Assembly (NCBI GenBank): GCA_019423755.1
Contig: JAHZAU010000001.1
Coordinates: 52,566-116,565, forward strand
Direction: 5' to 3'
Origin: Oscillospiraceae bacterium
Lineage (GTDB): Bacteria > Bacillota > Clostridia > Oscillospirales > Ruminococcaceae
DNA: 64,000 nucleotides
The position numbers and the translations under genes are program-made. The notes under the pieces are model-generated. The model saw only the letters and a program-made list of their open reading frames with translations. It did not search any database and had not been told where the DNA came from. Positions 8,880-18,619 of the stretch are shown one piece after another (within the stretch, counting starts at the first letter, position 1; every line of letters starts with the position of its first letter).

Positions 8880-9854
8880 TTAGATGTTGATGGCGTCGTT
8901 GACGTCCTTCATGAAGGGGTCGATACCCTTGTGCATGGTGAGGGCTTCCAGAATATCATAGTCGATGATCTTGGAATCCTTCTGGATGACCACGCGGTTG
9001 CCGATGCCCTGTTCCAGCAGGTTGACGGCGTAGTAGCCCATCTCGCTGGCGACGATGCGGTCGTTGGCGGTGGGGGTACCGCCGCGCTGGATGTGGCCCA
9101 GGACGGTGGCGCGGCTTTCCACGCCGGTCTTGGCCTGGATCTCCTTGGCCAGAGCGTGGACGTCGGTGATGCCCTCGGAAACGATGATGATGAAGTTGTG
9201 CTTACCGGTCTGGAGGGTGGACTTCATCTTGGCGATGATGTCGCGGTCGATGTTGAAGCCGACCTCGTTGACCCAGCAGGCGGTACCGCCGCAGGCGATG
9301 GAAGCGTACAGTGCCAGATAGCCGGCGCCGTGGCCCATGACCTCGACCACGGTGCAGCGGTCGTGGGATTCGGAAGTATCGCGCAGACGGTCGATGGCCT
9401 CTACTGCGGTGTTGAGCGCGGTGTCGAAGCCGATGGTGTAGTCGGTGCAGGCGATGTCGTTATCGATGGTGCCGGGGATACCGACGCAGGGAACGCCCAG
9501 CAGGGAAAGCTCCCGAGCGCCGCGGAAGGAGCCATCTCCTCCGATGACTACCAGGCCGTCCAGGGCGTATTTTTCGCACATCTGGCGCGCCTGTTCCCGG
9601 CCCTCCGGGGTCAGGAATTCGGGGCAGCGAGCGGTATACAGCATGGTACCGCCCTTGTGCAGCACGGTGGATACCGAGCGCAGGTTCAGCTCCACCATAT
9701 CCCCGTGGATCAAGCCTTTGTAGCCTTTGCGGACGCCCAGAACGCGGATGCCCTTTTTAATAGCCGTTCTGGTGACCGCGCGGATGGCAGCGTTCATGCC
9801 GGGGGCATCGCCGCCGCTGGTCAAAACTCCGATGATTTTCTGATCTCCGATCAT
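8880..9854 (-). CDS. pfkA: ATP-dependent 6-phosphofructokinase
   Basis: It phosphorylates fructose 6-phosphate to fructose 1,6-bisphosphate in glycolysis. The 324-residue length fits bacterial PfkA. Motifs seen are the N-terminal 'GVLTSGGDAPGMNAA', the 'GGDGS' loop, the catalytic 'GTIDND' and 'MGHGAGYLA'. The start at 9854 is chosen by AAAGGAAGG; an upstream in-frame ATG would add 50 residues with no family similarity. It follows dnaE on the same strand but has its own promoter about 155 bases upstream, with a Rex-like palindrome over the predicted transcription start (9987–10004). Confidence 0.96.
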   Translation of the reverse strand: MIGDQKIIGVLTSGGDAPGMNAAIRAVTRTAIKKGIRVLGVRKGYKGLIHGDMVELNLRSVSTVLHKGGTMLYTARCPEFLTPEGREQARQMCEKYALDGLVVIGGDGSFRGARELSLLGVPCVGIPGTIDNDIACTDYTIGFDTALNTAVEAIDRLRDTSESHDRCTVVEVMGHGAGYLALYASIACGGTACWVNEVGFNIDRDIIAKMKSTLQTGKHNFIIIVSEGITDVHALAKEIQAKTGVESRATVLGHIQRGGTPTANDRIVASEMGYYAVNLLEQGIGNRVVIQKDSKIIDYDILEALTMHKGIDPFMKDVNDAINI

Positions 9855-9986
9855 AAAAGCCCTTCCTTTCTGCCTGCTTTGCAGCAGGTTTCCAACATCC
9901 CAGCTCTTCCCGACCGTTCCAAAAAAGGCGACCTTTTCCGGCGCGGTCTTGCTGGTTTCATCCCCATTTGGATGCTCCAACTTTGA

Positions 9987-10004
9987 TAGTTCATTATTTA
10001 ACAA
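9987..10004 (-). promoter_or_regulatory. Possible Rex-like operator at pfkA
   Basis: On the minus strand TTGTTAA-ATAA-TGAACTA matches the clostridial Rex pattern TTGTTAA-N4-TTAACAA at 12 of 14 positions and overlaps the expected transcription start. Confidence 0.35.
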
Positions 10005-10008
10005 TCAT

Positions 10009-10037
10009 ATTATAGTATATTTCACCCAGGGATACAA
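10009..10037 (-). promoter_or_regulatory. Sigma-A promoter of pfkA
   Basis: Minus strand: TTGTAT (10032–10037), 17 bases, TATAAT (10009–10014). Confidence 0.75.
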
Positions 10038-10090
10038 GTCATGGACTTCCAAAAAACTGCCTAAAAACGAGCCAGCATAACCCAGCAATA

Positions 10091-13000
10091 TCACCGAAGG
10101 AAAACTACGTTTTCCTCCCCCAGCAGCCGCTTCAGCTGGACGTCCAACGGGGCGTTGTAGTCCACCCAGAGGCTGCGCGGGGCCAGGGTCATCTTGCCGG
10201 TGTCCAAAAAGCGCACATACACCGGCTCGATCCCTTCGAAGATGCACAGATACTGCTGCGCCTTGCGGAACTCCGGGCAGTTGCGGGAGGCTACCCGCAG
10301 GTAAAGGCCGTGGCGCTTGGTGCGGGGAGCGGAAAGATCCAGCTGCGGGGCAGCCTTTTCCGGCTGCGGCTGGGGGGCCGCTTCCCTGCCCGGGACGGCA
10401 CTTTGTCCAGCATTTTGGGCGCCGCCCTGTGCCGCCTCCTGGGGCAGCATCAGGTTTTGGCAGATGAGCTTCGGGTCTTCGTCCTCCCGCAGGCTCAGCC
10501 GTCCCTGGACATAGAGCACCTGGTTTTCCCCCAGCAGATGCTTGTAGCTTTCAAACACCTTGGGGAAGACCAGCATCTCAATGGCGCCGGTGGTGTCCTC
10601 CATGGTGACAAAGGCCATGGTGCCGCCGGTTTTGGTGATCTTGTTTTTGCGGGCGGAGACGATGGCCAGCAGTTCCACCGTGCTGCCGTCCTGCAGGCGG
10701 CTGTCTTCCTGGGTGAGGATCTCGCCGATGTCGGTGACCCCCAGTTTCTGGGTCAGTTCCCGGTACTGGGCCAGCGGATGGCCGGAAACATACAGCCCCG
10801 ACACCTCTTTTTCCATCTGCAGGCGCACCTCGGGTGGGTAATCCTCGCAGCGGGGCAAGGTATAGCTGGGGCCGGTACCGGCAGCCGGTCCGGTATCGAA
10901 CAGGTTCAGCTGGCCTTCCAGGTTGTTTTTGTGCTTGTCCTCAATGTCGTCCAGCACAGCGTTGTAGCCGGTGAGCAGCTCCTTGCGGTTGTAGCCCAGC
11001 TGGTCCAGGGCGCCGCATTTGATGAGGCTTTCCATGGCGCGGCGGTTGAGCTCTTTGCCGTACATCCGCTCGCACAGGTCGCCAAAGTCCTGGAAGGGAC
11101 CGTTTTTCTCCCGGTCGGCCACCAGGGCTTCCATGACCCCCTGGCCCAGGTTCTTGACCCCCAGCAGGCCGAAGCGGATACCGCCCTCCTCCACCGTAAA
11201 GCCGGTGAAGCTGCGGTTGACGTCCGGCGGCAGGATGGGGATCTTCAGGTTGTCACACTCGGCGATATAGCCCAGCAGCTTGTCGGTGTTGTCCAGGACG
11301 CTGGTCAGCAGGGCGGCCATATACTCCCGGGGGTAGTGGGCCTTGAGGTAGGCCGTCTGGTAGGCCACCACCGCATAAGCAGCGGCGTGGGATTTGTTGA
11401 AGGCGTAGGAAGCAAAGGAGCTCATCTCGTCGAAGATCTCGTTTGCCACCTTGGCATCCACCCCGTTGGCCACGCAGCCGCAGCATTCCACCGTTCCGTC
11501 GGGCTTTTTGGCGCCGTAGATGAAATTCTGGCGTTCCTGCTCCATGACGTCGTGCTTTTTCTTGGCCATGGCGCGGCGCACCAGGTCGGCGCGGCCGTAG
11601 GAGTAGCCCGCCAGCTTGCGGCAGATCTGCATGACCTGCTCCTGGTAGACGATACAGCCGTAGGTCACGTCCAGGATATCCTGGAGCAGCGGGGTTTTGT
11701 AGGTGATCTGGGAGGGGTCGTGGCGGTTGCGGATATAGCGTGGGATGGATTCCATCGGTCCCGGGCGGTAGAGGGAGATAACAGCGATGAGATCCTCCAC
11801 CGACTGGGGCTTGAGCTGGGTAAGCACCTGGCGCATGCCGCCGGACTCGAACTGGAACACCCCTTTTGCCTGCCCGCGAGACATCATTTGGAAGGTCTCC
11901 GGGTCCTCCATGGAGATATTCTCAATGGAGAAGTCCGGCTCCCGGCGGCGGATCATCTCCTGCGCGTCGTGGATGACCGTCAGGTTGCGCAGGCCCAGGA
12001 AGTCCATCTTCAGCAGGCCCAGCTCCTCCAAGGTGGTCATGGGGAACTGGGTCACCACCGCGTCGTCGTTTTTGGCTAGGGGGACGTAGTGCTCCACCGC
12101 CTCCCGGGCGATAACCACACCGGCGGCGTGGGTGGAGGCGTGGCGGGGCATCCCTTCGATTTGGGAAGCCGCGTCGATGAGCTGCTTGACCTGGGGGTCG
12201 CTTTCGTACATGGCCTTTAGGTCGGTGGATTTTTCCAGTGCCTGGGCGATGGTAATGTGCAGGTCCATGGGGATGGCCTTGGCCACCGCATCGGTCTGCT
12301 GATAGTTCATCCCCATGACCCGTCCGACGTCGCGGACCGAGCCTCGGGCCGCCATGGTACCGAAGGTGACGATCTGCGCCACCCGGTCGGCGCCGTATTT
12401 CTGGATAACATAGTCGATGACCTGTCCGCGGCGCTCGTAGCAGAAGTCGATATCAAAGTCCGGCATGCTCACCCGCTCGGGGTTGAGGAACCGCTCAAAG
12501 AGCAGGTTGTACTTCATGGGGTCGATGCCGGTGATGCCGATGCAGTAGGCGGCGATGGACCCGGCGCCGGAGCCTCTCCCCGGCCCTACCGGGATGCCGT
12601 GGGTCTTGGCGTAGTTGACAAAATCGTAAACAATCAGGTAGTAGTCCACATAGCCCATCTTTTCGATGACGCCCAGCTCGTATTCCAGCCGGTCCACCAC
12701 CTCCTGGGAGGGATGTTCCCCATAGTGGCGGTGCAGCCCCTCCCAGCATTTTTGCCGGAAGAAGGTGACGTTATCCTGGCCGTCGGGGGCTTCGTAAAGG
12801 GGAAGGATGTGGTGCCCGAAGGTAAAGTCCACCTGGCAGCGCTCAGCGATGCGGACGGTGTTGTCCAGCGCCTCCTGGATGACCTCCTGCTGCCCGATGC
12901 ACTGGGCCATGGCGTCGGCCATCTCCTGGCGGCTTTTGACGTAAAACTCCTGGGTCTCGAACTCCATGCCGTTGTCCTCGTCCAGGGTGTGGTTGGTCTG

Positions 13001-13678
13001 GATGCAGATGAGGATCTTCTGGACCTCGGCGTCCTGGCGGCGGATGTAGTGGCTGTCGTTGGTGGCTACCAGCCCGACGCCCACCTCTTTGGCCAGACGC
13101 ACCAGGTCCGGCAGGATGTGCTGCTGCTCGGCGATGCCGTGGTTCTGCAGCTCGATGAAGTAGTTTTCCGGGCCGAACAGGTCCCGGTACCAGCAGGCGG
13201 CCTCCTTGGCGCGGGCCCAGTCCCCGGCAGTCAGCGCGCGGGGCACCTCGCCTGCCAAACAGGCGGACAGGGCGATGAGGCCTTTGCTGTGCTGGGCCAG
13301 CAGCTCCCGGTCGATCCGGGGCTTAAAGTAAAAGCCCTCGGTGAAGCCGTGGGAGACCAGCTTGATCAGGTTGTGGTAGCCCTCCTCGTTCTGGCAGAGC
13401 AGCACCAGGTGGTAGGGCGAGGTGTCCATCTGGTGGACCTTGTCCCACCGGCTGCGGGGGGCCACATAGACCTCACAGCCGATAATGGGCCGGATGCCCG
13501 CGGCCTTGGCTTCCTTATAAAAATCGATGACGCCGTACATGACGCCGTGGTCGGTAATGGCCACAGCGGTCTGCCCCAGCTCTTTGACCCGCTGGATCAG
13601 CGGCTTGATGCGGCAGGCGCCGTCCAACAGGCTGTATTCGGTGTGCAAATGCAGGTGGACAAAGTTCTCTTCTGCCAT
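10091..13678 (-). CDS. dnaE: DNA polymerase III alpha subunit (DnaE type)
   Basis: The 1195-residue replicative polymerase has an N-terminal PHP domain ('HLHTEYSLLDG' at about residue 8), a C-family catalytic core with the aspartate motif 'PDFDIDF', a helix-hairpin-helix region and an OB fold near residue 1000. A Gln/Pro/Ala-rich spacer precedes the last 100 or so residues. In Firmicutes DnaE extends RNA primers before PolC takes over; the C-terminus of PolC lies at the right edge of this window. AAAGGAG precedes the start. It follows whiA by 22 bases and probably shares its transcript. Confidence 0.96.
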   Translation of the reverse strand: MAEENFVHLHLHTEYSLLDGACRIKPLIQRVKELGQTAVAITDHGVMYGVIDFYKEAKAAGIRPIIGCEVYVAPRSRWDKVHQMDTSPYHLVLLCQNEEGYHNLIKLVSHGFTEGFYFKPRIDRELLAQHSKGLIALSACLAGEVPRALTAGDWARAKEAACWYRDLFGPENYFIELQNHGIAEQQHILPDLVRLAKEVGVGLVATNDSHYIRRQDAEVQKILICIQTNHTLDEDNGMEFETQEFYVKSRQEMADAMAQCIGQQEVIQEALDNTVRIAERCQVDFTFGHHILPLYEAPDGQDNVTFFRQKCWEGLHRHYGEHPSQEVVDRLEYELGVIEKMGYVDYYLIVYDFVNYAKTHGIPVGPGRGSGAGSIAAYCIGITGIDPMKYNLLFERFLNPERVSMPDFDIDFCYERRGQVIDYVIQKYGADRVAQIVTFGTMAARGSVRDVGRVMGMNYQQTDAVAKAIPMDLHITIAQALEKSTDLKAMYESDPQVKQLIDAASQIEGMPRHASTHAAGVVIAREAVEHYVPLAKNDDAVVTQFPMTTLEELGLLKMDFLGLRNLTVIHDAQEMIRRREPDFSIENISMEDPETFQMMSRGQAKGVFQFESGGMRQVLTQLKPQSVEDLIAVISLYRPGPMESIPRYIRNRHDPSQITYKTPLLQDILDVTYGCIVYQEQVMQICRKLAGYSYGRADLVRRAMAKKKHDVMEQERQNFIYGAKKPDGTVECCGCVANGVDAKVANEIFDEMSSFASYAFNKSHAAAYAVVAYQTAYLKAHYPREYMAALLTSVLDNTDKLLGYIAECDNLKIPILPPDVNRSFTGFTVEEGGIRFGLLGVKNLGQGVMEALVADREKNGPFQDFGDLCERMYGKELNRRAMESLIKCGALDQLGYNRKELLTGYNAVLDDIEDKHKNNLEGQLNLFDTGPAAGTGPSYTLPRCEDYPPEVRLQMEKEVSGLYVSGHPLAQYRELTQKLGVTDIGEILTQEDSRLQDGSTVELLAIVSARKNKITKTGGTMAFVTMEDTTGAIEMLVFPKVFESYKHLLGENQVLYVQGRLSLREDEDPKLICQNLMLPQEAAQGGAQNAGQSAVPGREAAPQPQPEKAAPQLDLSAPRTKRHGLYLRVASRNCPEFRKAQQYLCIFEGIEPVYVRFLDTGKMTLAPRSLWVDYNAPLDVQLKRLLGEENVVFLR

Positions 13679-13700
13679 CGGCGGCGGCTCCTTTCTTGGG

Positions 13701-14615
13701 TTATTTCTTCTCCTCCCGGGCTTTTTTCGCCAGGGTGACCAGCTTGGTCAGCCGGTGGTTGACCCCCGAGCGGGAGACCCCCATCAGCTCGGACAGCTCC
13801 CGCAGAGAAAGGTCGGGGTTGTCCAGCCGGGCCTGGGCCGTTTCTTTCAAGGCCGGTTCCAGACCCTCGTACCAGCCCACCTCCTTGAGGTAGCGGATGG
13901 CGGCGGTCTGGATGGTGGCGGCGGAGACGGTCTTTTCGATGTTGGAGGTCTCGCAGTTGGTGACCCGGTTGACCTTGTTGCGCACGTCCTTGTAGATCTT
14001 GACGTTCATGACCTCCATAGCGGCCTTGGGCGCGCCCATCATGGTCAGCAGGTCCTCGATGGATTTGCTGTCCTTGCAGTAGACCACCGGCTGGCCGCGG
14101 CGCTCGGTGCGTCCCGCCCGCAGGCCCAGCTCTTCCAGCAGTTCCAGCAGCTCTTGCGCCAGCCCCTCCTGGGAAAGGACGAACTCCAGGTGGTAGTCCT
14201 TCTGCGGGTCGCTCAGGTTGGAGCAGGCCAAAAACAGCCCCGCCACAAAGGCAGAGCGCTCCTCAGGGCGGGCAATCTGTTCCCGGTCCAGATGGGCCGG
14301 GCCGTCCAGCGGCTGCCCGAAGGCGGCCAGGATGCGCTCCCGGTCCTCCTGGGCGTCCACCTGGGAGACGAAGGTCAGGCGGTCGCCGCCGCCCACATGC
14401 TCCCGGGTGGTGACGCTGGTTTTGATCTCCACGGCGGAGAAGAGCATACGGGAATAAAGCCGGCTCACCGGCTTATGTTCAGTGCTCAGCGAGATGCTTT
14501 CCCGGCAGAAGGTCTTGCCGCCCAGCAGCATCCCGTACAAAAAGGCGCGGGCGTAGCGCCCGGTCCAGTTTTTATTGTGACAGATCTCGTTTTTTACCTG
14601 ATAGGCGAAGGTCAA
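13701..14615 (-). CDS. whiA: WhiA DNA-binding protein
   Basis: WhiA affects cell division, chromosome segregation or sporulation in Gram-positive bacteria. A start at TTG 14615 gives 304 residues beginning 'LTFAYQVKNEI', the usual WhiA N-terminus, with GGAGGG eight bases upstream; an ATG further up would overlap rapZ. The N-terminal part is the LAGLIDADG-derived domain and the C-terminus carries a helix-turn-helix ('LSELMGVSRSGVNHRL'). It sits between rapZ and dnaE; the pairing with rapZ is widely conserved in Firmicutes and Actinobacteria. Confidence 0.95.
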   Translation of the reverse strand: MTFAYQVKNEICHNKNWTGRYARAFLYGMLLGGKTFCRESISLSTEHKPVSRLYSRMLFSAVEIKTSVTTREHVGGGDRLTFVSQVDAQEDRERILAAFGQPLDGPAHLDREQIARPEERSAFVAGLFLACSNLSDPQKDYHLEFVLSQEGLAQELLELLEELGLRAGRTERRGQPVVYCKDSKSIEDLLTMMGAPKAAMEVMNVKIYKDVRNKVNRVTNCETSNIEKTVSAATIQTAAIRYLKEVGWYEGLEPALKETAQARLDNPDLSLRELSELMGVSRSGVNHRLTKLVTLAKKAREEKK

Positions 14616-14652
14616 AGGGGATCCCTCCGTGTGTGATGTATGGTCGGCGCCG

Positions 14653-15519
14653 TTAGCGGGGGCGCTTTTTTTCAATATCCCGGTGTCCGCTGCAGACCCG
14701 GTACCCAGCCTGACGCAGGTGGGCGGTCAGCTCCTGGATCACCGTCACCGAGCGGTGCCGCCCGCCGGTGCAGCCGACGGCGATGAGCAGCTGGCTTTTC
14801 TGCTCCTGACGGTAAAGGGGAAGCATGTAGTCCACTAGATCATAAAACCGCTGCAGGAAACCGGTGGTCTTTTCGGAGTTGAGTACATACCGCTGTACCT
14901 CCGCATCCAGGCCGGTCTTTTCCCGCAGTTCGGGCAGGTAGAAGGGGTTTGGCAGGCAGCGGACGTCCAGCACCAGGTCGGCGTCCATGGGGATGCCGTA
15001 CTTAAAGCCGAAGGAGATGCAGTGGATCACAAAGTCCCCTTCCTCCTTGGTCTGGAACAGGTCCTTGATGTCCTGGCGCAGCTGGCTTTCCCCCAAAAGG
15101 GTGGTGTCCAGGTAGTAATCGGCGCGGACGCGGGCCGGTTCCAGCATGCGGCGTTCCTCGGCGATGGCGTCGGAAAGGGAGAGCCGCCGGTCGGTGAGCA
15201 GCGGGTGCCGCCGCCGGGTGATCTTATAGCGGCGCACCAGTTCCTCCTCCCCCGCGTCCAGATAGACGATGCGGTAGGCGATCTTCTCCCGGTCCATCTC
15301 CTCCAAGGCGTCAAACAGCTGGGGGAAGCGTTCCTTGCCGCGGGCGTCCACCACCACGGCCACCCGGTCAATACCCGGGGTCCGCTGGAACAGCTGGGCA
15401 AACTTGGGGATCAGCTCCGGGGGCATGTTGTCCACGCAGTAGATGCCCACGTCCTCCATAGCGTTGACCGCCACCGATTTTCCGGCGCCGGACATTCCTG
15501 TTACGATGAGAAGCTCCAT
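14653..15519 (-). CDS. rapZ: RNase adapter / nucleotide-binding protein RapZ
   Basis: It is a 288-residue P-loop protein (YvcJ/RapZ). Walker A 'GMSGAGKS' is at residues 8–15, a 'VVVDARG' motif follows, and the C-terminal domain has 'GCTGGRHRSV'. In E. coli RapZ guides small-RNA decay to control GlmS; in Firmicutes the family is a GTPase of less clear role. It lies between murB and whiA with a good AAAGGAAGG site. Confidence 0.94.
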   Translation of the reverse strand: MELLIVTGMSGAGKSVAVNAMEDVGIYCVDNMPPELIPKFAQLFQRTPGIDRVAVVVDARGKERFPQLFDALEEMDREKIAYRIVYLDAGEEELVRRYKITRRRHPLLTDRRLSLSDAIAEERRMLEPARVRADYYLDTTLLGESQLRQDIKDLFQTKEEGDFVIHCISFGFKYGIPMDADLVLDVRCLPNPFYLPELREKTGLDAEVQRYVLNSEKTTGFLQRFYDLVDYMLPLYRQEQKSQLLIAVGCTGGRHRSVTVIQELTAHLRQAGYRVCSGHRDIEKKRPR

Positions 15520-15609
15520 ATTTTAAGCCTTCCTTTATAAGAAAACAAGCAGAAGCCGGGGCCTGCCCCCTAGGAGGACGGCTGGGTCCGGCTTCCGCCT
15601 GACATCCTG

Positions 15610-16548
15610 TTATTTTTCCTGCGGGTCCCGGCCGACGATGCGGACCTCCGGCTCCAGCACAAAGCCCGTCTGGCTCTGTACCCGGGCGACCACCTGATCC
15701 ATCAATTCCAGGATCTGAGACGCCGTAGCCTGGCCGCAGTTAATGACAAAGCCCGCGTGCTTTTCGCTGACCATGGCGTCCCCCACCCGCAGGCCTTTGA
15801 GGCCGCACTGGTCGATGAGGGCGGAAGCGAAGGCCCCTTGAGGGCGCTTGAAGGTGCTCCCGGCGCTGGGCCATTCCAGGGGCTGTTTGTCCCGGCGGCG
15901 CTGCAGGATTTCCTCCATGCGGGCGCAGATCTCCTCCGGGTCTCCGGCCGACAGGGCAAACACCCCGCCGGTGATGCAGCCGCCCTTCCACTGAGGCTGG
16001 GAAAAGACGCTTTCCCGGTAGGAAAAGGCGCATTCCTCCGCAGACAGCTCCACTGCCCGGCCCTGGGCGTCCAGCGCCCGGACCCGGACGGCTACGTCCT
16101 TCATCTCGCCGCCGTAAGCGCCGGCGTTCATATACAGCGCGCCGCCCACCGAGCCGGGGATGCCGTAGGCAAATTCCAGGCCGGTCAGGCCATTCTCCTG
16201 GGCAAAGCGGCACAGCTGGGAAAGCTTGGCCCCAGCCGGGCACCAGACCTTCCCCTCCCCCAGCAGGCGGGGACCGCCTTCAAACTCCGGGGGCAGATGG
16301 ACCGCAGGACCCTCCAGGCCGCCGTCGCGGACCAGGAGATTGGAGCCCCGCCCCAGCACAAACAGCTCCTGCCCGGCGGCAGAAGCGGTGCGCAGCAGCC
16401 CGGCCAGCTGCTCCTCGGTCTGGGGGAGCAGCAGCAGCGGCGCCGGCCCGCCCACCCGGAAGCTGGTCCGGCTGGAAAGGGGGCTTTGCTCCTCATAGGC
16501 ACAGCCGCTGCGGCGGCACTGCGCCAGCAATTCCTCGTATTGCGTCAT
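15610..16548 (-). CDS. murB: UDP-N-acetylenolpyruvoylglucosamine reductase
   Basis: MurB reduces the enolpyruvyl group to make UDP-N-acetylmuramate for peptidoglycan, using FAD and NADPH in the cytoplasm. It has 312 residues. Motifs are the FAD-binding 'LGRGSNLLVRDGG', 'GIPGSVGGALYMNAGAYGGE', the 'SAGSTFKRP' loop with its catalytic serine, and the C-terminal 'LEPEVRIVG' glutamate. The start has GAGGAGG. It sits between the PHP gene and rapZ on one strand. Confidence 0.96.
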   Translation of the reverse strand: MTQYEELLAQCRRSGCAYEEQSPLSSRTSFRVGGPAPLLLLPQTEEQLAGLLRTASAAGQELFVLGRGSNLLVRDGGLEGPAVHLPPEFEGGPRLLGEGKVWCPAGAKLSQLCRFAQENGLTGLEFAYGIPGSVGGALYMNAGAYGGEMKDVAVRVRALDAQGRAVELSAEECAFSYRESVFSQPQWKGGCITGGVFALSAGDPEEICARMEEILQRRRDKQPLEWPSAGSTFKRPQGAFASALIDQCGLKGLRVGDAMVSEKHAGFVINCGQATASQILELMDQVVARVQSQTGFVLEPEVRIVGRDPQEK

Positions 16549-16578
16549 AAAAACCTCCTCGGTTTTGGTGATGTTGCC

Positions 16579-17313
16579 TTACTGATTAGCGTGGTTGGAG
16601 TGGTTGCCCCGTTTGGACTCCGCCAGCTGGGCGAAGCGGTCCGGGTCAGCGTTGACCACCAGCCGCTCCGGGAAGTCAAGACCGTCCAGCATGGCCAGAG
16701 CGGTCTCGAACTTGCCGACCTTGGTGCAGAAGTGGGCGTCGCTGTTGACCACCACCGGCACCTCCCACTTTTTGCAGAGGCGGGCGATCTCGATGCAGTT
16801 TTCTTTGGCGCCGGGACGGACATAGGCGGAGTTGTTGTTGATCTCCACGATCTTGCCGGTCTCCTTAAACACCTTGATGACCCGCTCGTAGTCGAAGCGG
16901 TAGCGCAGATCGCCGCAGTGGCCGATGACGTCTACATGGGGGTTTTCGGCCACGGCCAGCCAGGCGTTGGTGTGGTCCTCCACCGTCCCCGGGGTAAAGC
17001 AGGGAATGTGCATGGAGGCGATGACCCAATCCAGCGAAGCCAGCAGCTTGTTGTCCAAGTCCAAAGAGCCGTCCGGCCCTAAGACGTCCGCCTCTACCCC
17101 GTGGAGCACGTGCACCCCGTCGTAAAAGTCCGGGACCTCGTGCTGGTTGGTAAAGTGCCAGTAAAAGGGAGCGTCCGGCATCTTGGGGCCGTGCTCGGTC
17201 ATAGCAAGATACAGCATCCCGGCCTCCCGTGCTGCATGGATATTCTCGGAGATGGTGCTATATGCGTGGCTGCAGGCAATGCTGTGGGTGTGGGTATCGG
17301 CAATGATCTTCAT
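16579..17313 (-). CDS. PHP-domain phosphatase (YcdX-like)
   Basis: This 244-residue single-domain PHP protein has metal-binding motifs 'DTHTHSIACSHA' (residue about 6), 'HGVEAD', 'ASMH', 'GHCGD' and 'NSDAH', the full set expected of a three-metal PHP hydrolase. Relatives include E. coli YcdX and histidinol-phosphate or nucleotide phosphatases. The substrate is unknown. It is 30 bases before murB and after hprK in a probable operon. Confidence 0.88.
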   Translation of the reverse strand: MKIIADTHTHSIACSHAYSTISENIHAAREAGMLYLAMTEHGPKMPDAPFYWHFTNQHEVPDFYDGVHVLHGVEADVLGPDGSLDLDNKLLASLDWVIASMHIPCFTPGTVEDHTNAWLAVAENPHVDVIGHCGDLRYRFDYERVIKVFKETGKIVEINNNSAYVRPGAKENCIEIARLCKKWEVPVVVNSDAHFCTKVGKFETALAMLDGLDFPERLVVNADPDRFAQLAESKRGNHSNHANQ

Positions 17314-17412
17314 ACAAACTTCCCTTCCTTTCCGCTCCCGGCGGCGGAGAGCCTCCTGCCCTCGGGTGCGTGATTGTTTTCCTTTTTTTATGAAACCCTA
17401 TGGGTGGTTCTC

Positions 17413-18372
17413 TTAATAAACCGAATAGTCCACGGTAGGCTCCGGGATATCGTCGGTCATGCCCAGCTTCTGCAGAAGCTCCTGGGCGGCGTTGTAGCCC
17501 ATCTTCTTCTGGCGGTTGTTCATGGAAGCGACCTCGATGATCACCGCCAGGTTTCGGCCCGGCTTAACGGGGATGGTCAGGCTGGGGATCTTCAGGCCCA
17601 GGATCTCGGTGTACTCGTCCTCCATGCCCATGCGGTCGTAGACCTTGGTTTTGTCCCAGGTTTCCAGGTTGACCACCATGTCCAGACGCTCGGTCAGCTT
17701 TACCGAACCGATACCGAAGATGCGGCGGGCGTTGATGATGCCCACGCCGCGCAGCTCCATAAAGTGGCGAATGTTTTCCGGCGAGCTGCCCACCAGGGTC
17801 TTGCTGGACACCCGGCGGATCTCCACCGCGTCGTCGGCCACGATCCGGTGGCCGCGCTTGATGAGCTCGATGGCGGTTTCGCTCTTACCGACGCCGCTTT
17901 CGCCCACCAGCAGGATACCTTCGCCGTAGACCTCCACCAGCACGCCGTGGCAGGTCTCGCGGGGAGCCAGCTCCACATTCAGCTCGGCGATAAGGGCGGA
18001 CATGAACTCACAGGTGGCCTGCTCGGTACGCAGCAGCGGGACCTTGTATTTGTTGGCCGCCATGACCAGCGGCTCGGGGCAGTTGAGGTTGCGGGAGATG
18101 ATCACCGCGGGCACCTGATGGGAGAAGAAGCGGTCGGCAAATTCCCGCACCCGCTCCTCGGGGAAGGATTCCAGGCAGGTCAGCTCGCTGAGGCCCAGCA
18201 GCTGAAGGCGTTTTTTATCAAAGAGGTCAAAATACCCGCTGATCTGCAGACCGGGACGGTTGACATCGACGGTGCTGATTTCGATGAATTTGGGATCTTT
18301 GGGCATATATATTGTTTCCAATTTCAGATCATTGATCAACTTTTCCAACGAAACAGAATAGCTTACGCTCAT
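17413..18372 (-). CDS. hprK: HPr kinase/phosphorylase
   Basis: It phosphorylates Ser46 of HPr and reverses this, linking carbon supply to catabolite repression. The start at 18372 (MSVSYSV) has GGAGG at proper distance; a TTG five codons upstream would overlap that site. The 319-residue protein has the N-terminal MurF-like fold, the P-loop 'GESGVGKSETA' at about residue 150 and the HprK signature region 'GIINARRIFG'. It heads the murB–whiA–dnaE cluster and has a promoter at 18469–18497. A degenerate HPr-like protein is encoded nearby at 19133. Confidence 0.95.
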   Translation of the reverse strand: MSVSYSVSLEKLINDLKLETIYMPKDPKFIEISTVDVNRPGLQISGYFDLFDKKRLQLLGLSELTCLESFPEERVREFADRFFSHQVPAVIISRNLNCPEPLVMAANKYKVPLLRTEQATCEFMSALIAELNVELAPRETCHGVLVEVYGEGILLVGESGVGKSETAIELIKRGHRIVADDAVEIRRVSSKTLVGSSPENIRHFMELRGVGIINARRIFGIGSVKLTERLDMVVNLETWDKTKVYDRMGMEDEYTEILGLKIPSLTIPVKPGRNLAVIIEVASMNNRQKKMGYNAAQELLQKLGMTDDIPEPTVDYSVY

Positions 18373-18468
18373 GGCCGGTACCTCCAAACTTTTCCTTCCT
18401 TGGGGCCGCCGGATCGCTCCGCGGCGCCCGCCGCCGCACCTTTCGGGGCGTGCTGGCCGTATGGCAAC

Positions 18469-18497
18469 ATTATATCATAGTTTTGCCCCTGCGTCCA
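18469..18497 (-). promoter_or_regulatory. Promoter of the hprK cluster
   Basis: Minus strand: TGGACG (18492–18497), 17 bases, TATAAT (18469–18474). Confidence 0.65.
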
Positions 18498-18619
18498 TGC
18501 GAATCCGGCCCGCCCCAGCCCGGTGAGGAAGAATTTTCTCCGCCCTGCATCATCCCCGCTCCGGCTGCCCATATTCCTGATAAGCGGGCAGCATCCTGCC
18601 CCGGAAAGGAGAATTCCCC

